Source: Candidatus Mediterraneibacter stercoripullorum (GTDB lineage: Bacteria > Bacillota > Clostridia > Lachnospirales > Lachnospiraceae). Taken from it: a stretch of 51,449 bases of DNA. How positions within the stretch are numbered: position 1 is the stretch's first letter; every line of letters starts with the position of its first letter. The stretch spans positions 1-51,449 of the forward strand of contig DXCZ01000003.1 in the NCBI GenBank assembly GCA_019115765.1, given 5' to 3'. Positions 50,487 through 51,449 of this stretch are shown piece after piece. A model generated the notes under the pieces. It was not told where the DNA came from and did no database searches. It saw nothing but the letters and a program-made list of their open reading frames with translations. The translations under genes and the position numbers were made by a program.

Positions 50487-50965
50487 GAATACTGATCGTT
50501 AGTGACACCCATGGAAGACACCAGGCACTGGACCGTGCCCTGGAAGAAGTGGGTGCGATCGATATGTTTATACATCTGGGAGATGTTGAGGGTGGAGAAG
50601 ACTACCTTAACGCTGTGATAGACTGTGAGAAACATATGGTGAGGGGAAATAATGATTTCTTCTCAGAACTTCCCCGTGAAGAAGAATTCTACATAGGAAA
50701 ATATAAGGTGTTTATTACACATGGTCACGCGTACTATGTTTCACTGGATGTAGAGGATATACGGGAAGAAGGCAGAGCGAGAGGTGTTGACATTGTTATG
50801 TTCGGCCATACTCACAGACCTTATTTTGAAAATAAGAACGGAATTGTTGTATTGAATCCGGGCAGCCTCTCTTTCCCCAGACAGGAAGGCCGAAGGGGCA
50901 GCTATATGATCCTGGAAACAGACGGCAGAGAGAAGCTTGATTTTAAGCAGTATTATCTGGAATGA
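50483..50965 (+). CDS. yfcE: YfcE/MJ0936-type metallophosphoesterase
   Basis: A 160-residue dimetal phosphoesterase. The metal motifs are VSDTHGRHQ, HLGDVEGG, VRGNND, ITHGHAYYV and FGHTHRP. Family members hydrolyse phosphodiesters, but the natural substrate is unknown. It begins within the end of rdgB (ATGA overlap). A hairpin with one mismatch (50982-51010) follows, without a T-run. Confidence 0.92.
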   Translation: MRILIVSDTHGRHQALDRALEEVGAIDMFIHLGDVEGGEDYLNAVIDCEKHMVRGNNDFFSELPREEEFYIGKYKVFITHGHAYYVSLDVEDIREEGRARGVDIVMFGHTHRPYFENKNGIVVLNPGSLSFPRQEGRRGSYMILETDGREKLDFKQYYLE

Positions 50966-51050
50966 GCCGGTTAGAGGACTGTTTCCGGTGATGCCTGCAG
51001 ACCGAAAACATCAGATAAAACAGAAAAAATAAAAAAAATTAAAAATATAG

Positions 51051-51079
51051 TTGACATTTGAAAATATATATAATATAAT
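51051..51079 (+). promoter_or_regulatory. Strong promoter of the tRNA cluster
   Basis: TTGACA (51051-51056), 17 nt, TATAAT (51074-51079), an exact consensus in an AT-rich stretch. A CTACG/CGTAG hairpin lies between it and the first tRNA. Confidence 0.93.
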
Positions 51080-51122
51080 CATTCATGCGCTACGGGTTTG
51101 ACAGGAAAACGTAGATGAATAC

Positions 51123-51197
<75 letters not shown>

Positions 51198-51202
51198 TAT
51201 GT

Positions 51203-51273
51203 GCGGGTGTAGTTCAATGGTAGAACACCAGCCTTCCAAGCTGGATACGTGAGTTCGATTCTCATCACCCGCT
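51203..51273 (+). tRNA. tRNA-Gly (anticodon TCC)
   Basis: The acceptor stem GCGGGTG/CACCCGC is complete. The anticodon loop is CTTCCAA between CCAGC and GCTGG, and the T-loop reads GTTCGATTC. The CCA is not encoded. Confidence 0.95.
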
Positions 51274-51319
51274 TTTCTCACGGGATCGTGGGAAAGGTTG
51301 CAAAAATATATTTGCATAA

Positions 51320-51393
51320 GAGTCTGTAGCTCAGCTGGATAGAGCAACGGCCTTCTAAGCCGTAGGTCGTGGGTTCGAATCCCCCCAGGCTCG
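51320..51393 (+). tRNA. tRNA-Arg (anticodon TCT)
   Basis: The acceptor stem GAGTCTG/CAGGCTC has one G-T pair. The anticodon loop is CTTCTAA between ACGGC and GCCGT, and the T-loop reads GTTCGAATCC. It decodes AGA and is typical of Firmicute tRNA clusters. Confidence 0.95.
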
Positions 51394-51397
51394 TTAT

Positions 51398-51449
51398 GGT
51401 GGGTATGGTGCAGTTGGTTAGCGCGCCAGATTGTGGTTCTGGATATCGT
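51398..51449 (+). tRNA. tRNA-His (anticodon GTG), cut by the window end
   Basis: The 5' end GGTGGGTATGG, the D-arm and the anticodon arm CCAGA-TTGTGGT-TCTGG are present; the variable and T-arms lie beyond the window. An extra G at position -1 fits histidine tRNAs. Confidence 0.85.

Overview
The window looks like a chromosomal segment of a spore-forming Lachnospiraceae bacterium (Bacillota, Clostridia; Mediterraneibacter/Dorea/Blautia-like). The grounds are strong AGGAGG ribosome sites, TTGACA/TATAAT promoters, several Lachnospiraceae-type families (DUF1836, DUF5721, DUF4358, a high-cysteine HCB-type small protein, a Csp-type subtilase, a pyrophosphate-dependent phosphofructokinase) and small genes behind sigma-K-like promoters. 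Genus and species are inference; no search was run.

Layout. 1-336: nested inverted repeats without a credible gene. 337-5787: DUF1836 protein, PcrA helicase, a small acidic membrane protein, an RlmD-type rRNA methyltransferase and a hotdog thioesterase. 5889-7477: small unknown proteins, two of them behind sigma-K-like promoters, including a cysteine-rich protein with a duplicated CLWIILLL block. 7541-8687: a compact unit with an intracellular-type subtilisin between inverted arrays of 22-nt repeats that end in GGGGACGTAG hairpins; it looks mobile. 8709-18369: a conserved translation, secretion and RNA block (ylxM, ffh, rpsP, khpA, rimM, trmD, rplS, lepB, rbgA, lepB, rnhB, yraN, pgeF, mscS).

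18387-22867: DUF5721 and a four-gene surface-polymer modification cluster (SGNH, DUF4358, MBOAT, DHHW). 22860-29474: rRNA pseudouridine synthase, ligA, a DUF1538 membrane protein with a tandem PII-like regulator, and a ClpX-like unfoldase. 29482-31266: a long perfect palindrome and a Csp-type subtilase whose nucleophile position reads Cys. 31483-39489: zinc-ribbon protein, lspA, nudC, bacteriohemerythrin, pepT, pyrC, PPi-PFK and glf.

39532-43287: a two-gene operon pairing a membrane-anchored EssB-like pseudokinase with a secreted Ig-like-repeat surface protein. 43577-47977: a BceRS-BceAB-type peptide sensing and detoxification system. 48320-50965: an Asn-rich small protein, then rlmL-type methyltransferase, rdgB and a YfcE-type phosphoesterase. 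51051-51449: a strong promoter and a tRNA cluster (Pro, Gly, Arg, His), the last cut by the window edge.

The most unusual signals are the subtilase unit with inverted 22-nt arrays, the Ser-to-Cys Csp-type protein, the isolated EssB-like/Ig-like operon, the DUF1538-tandem PII pair and the sigma-K-like small genes.
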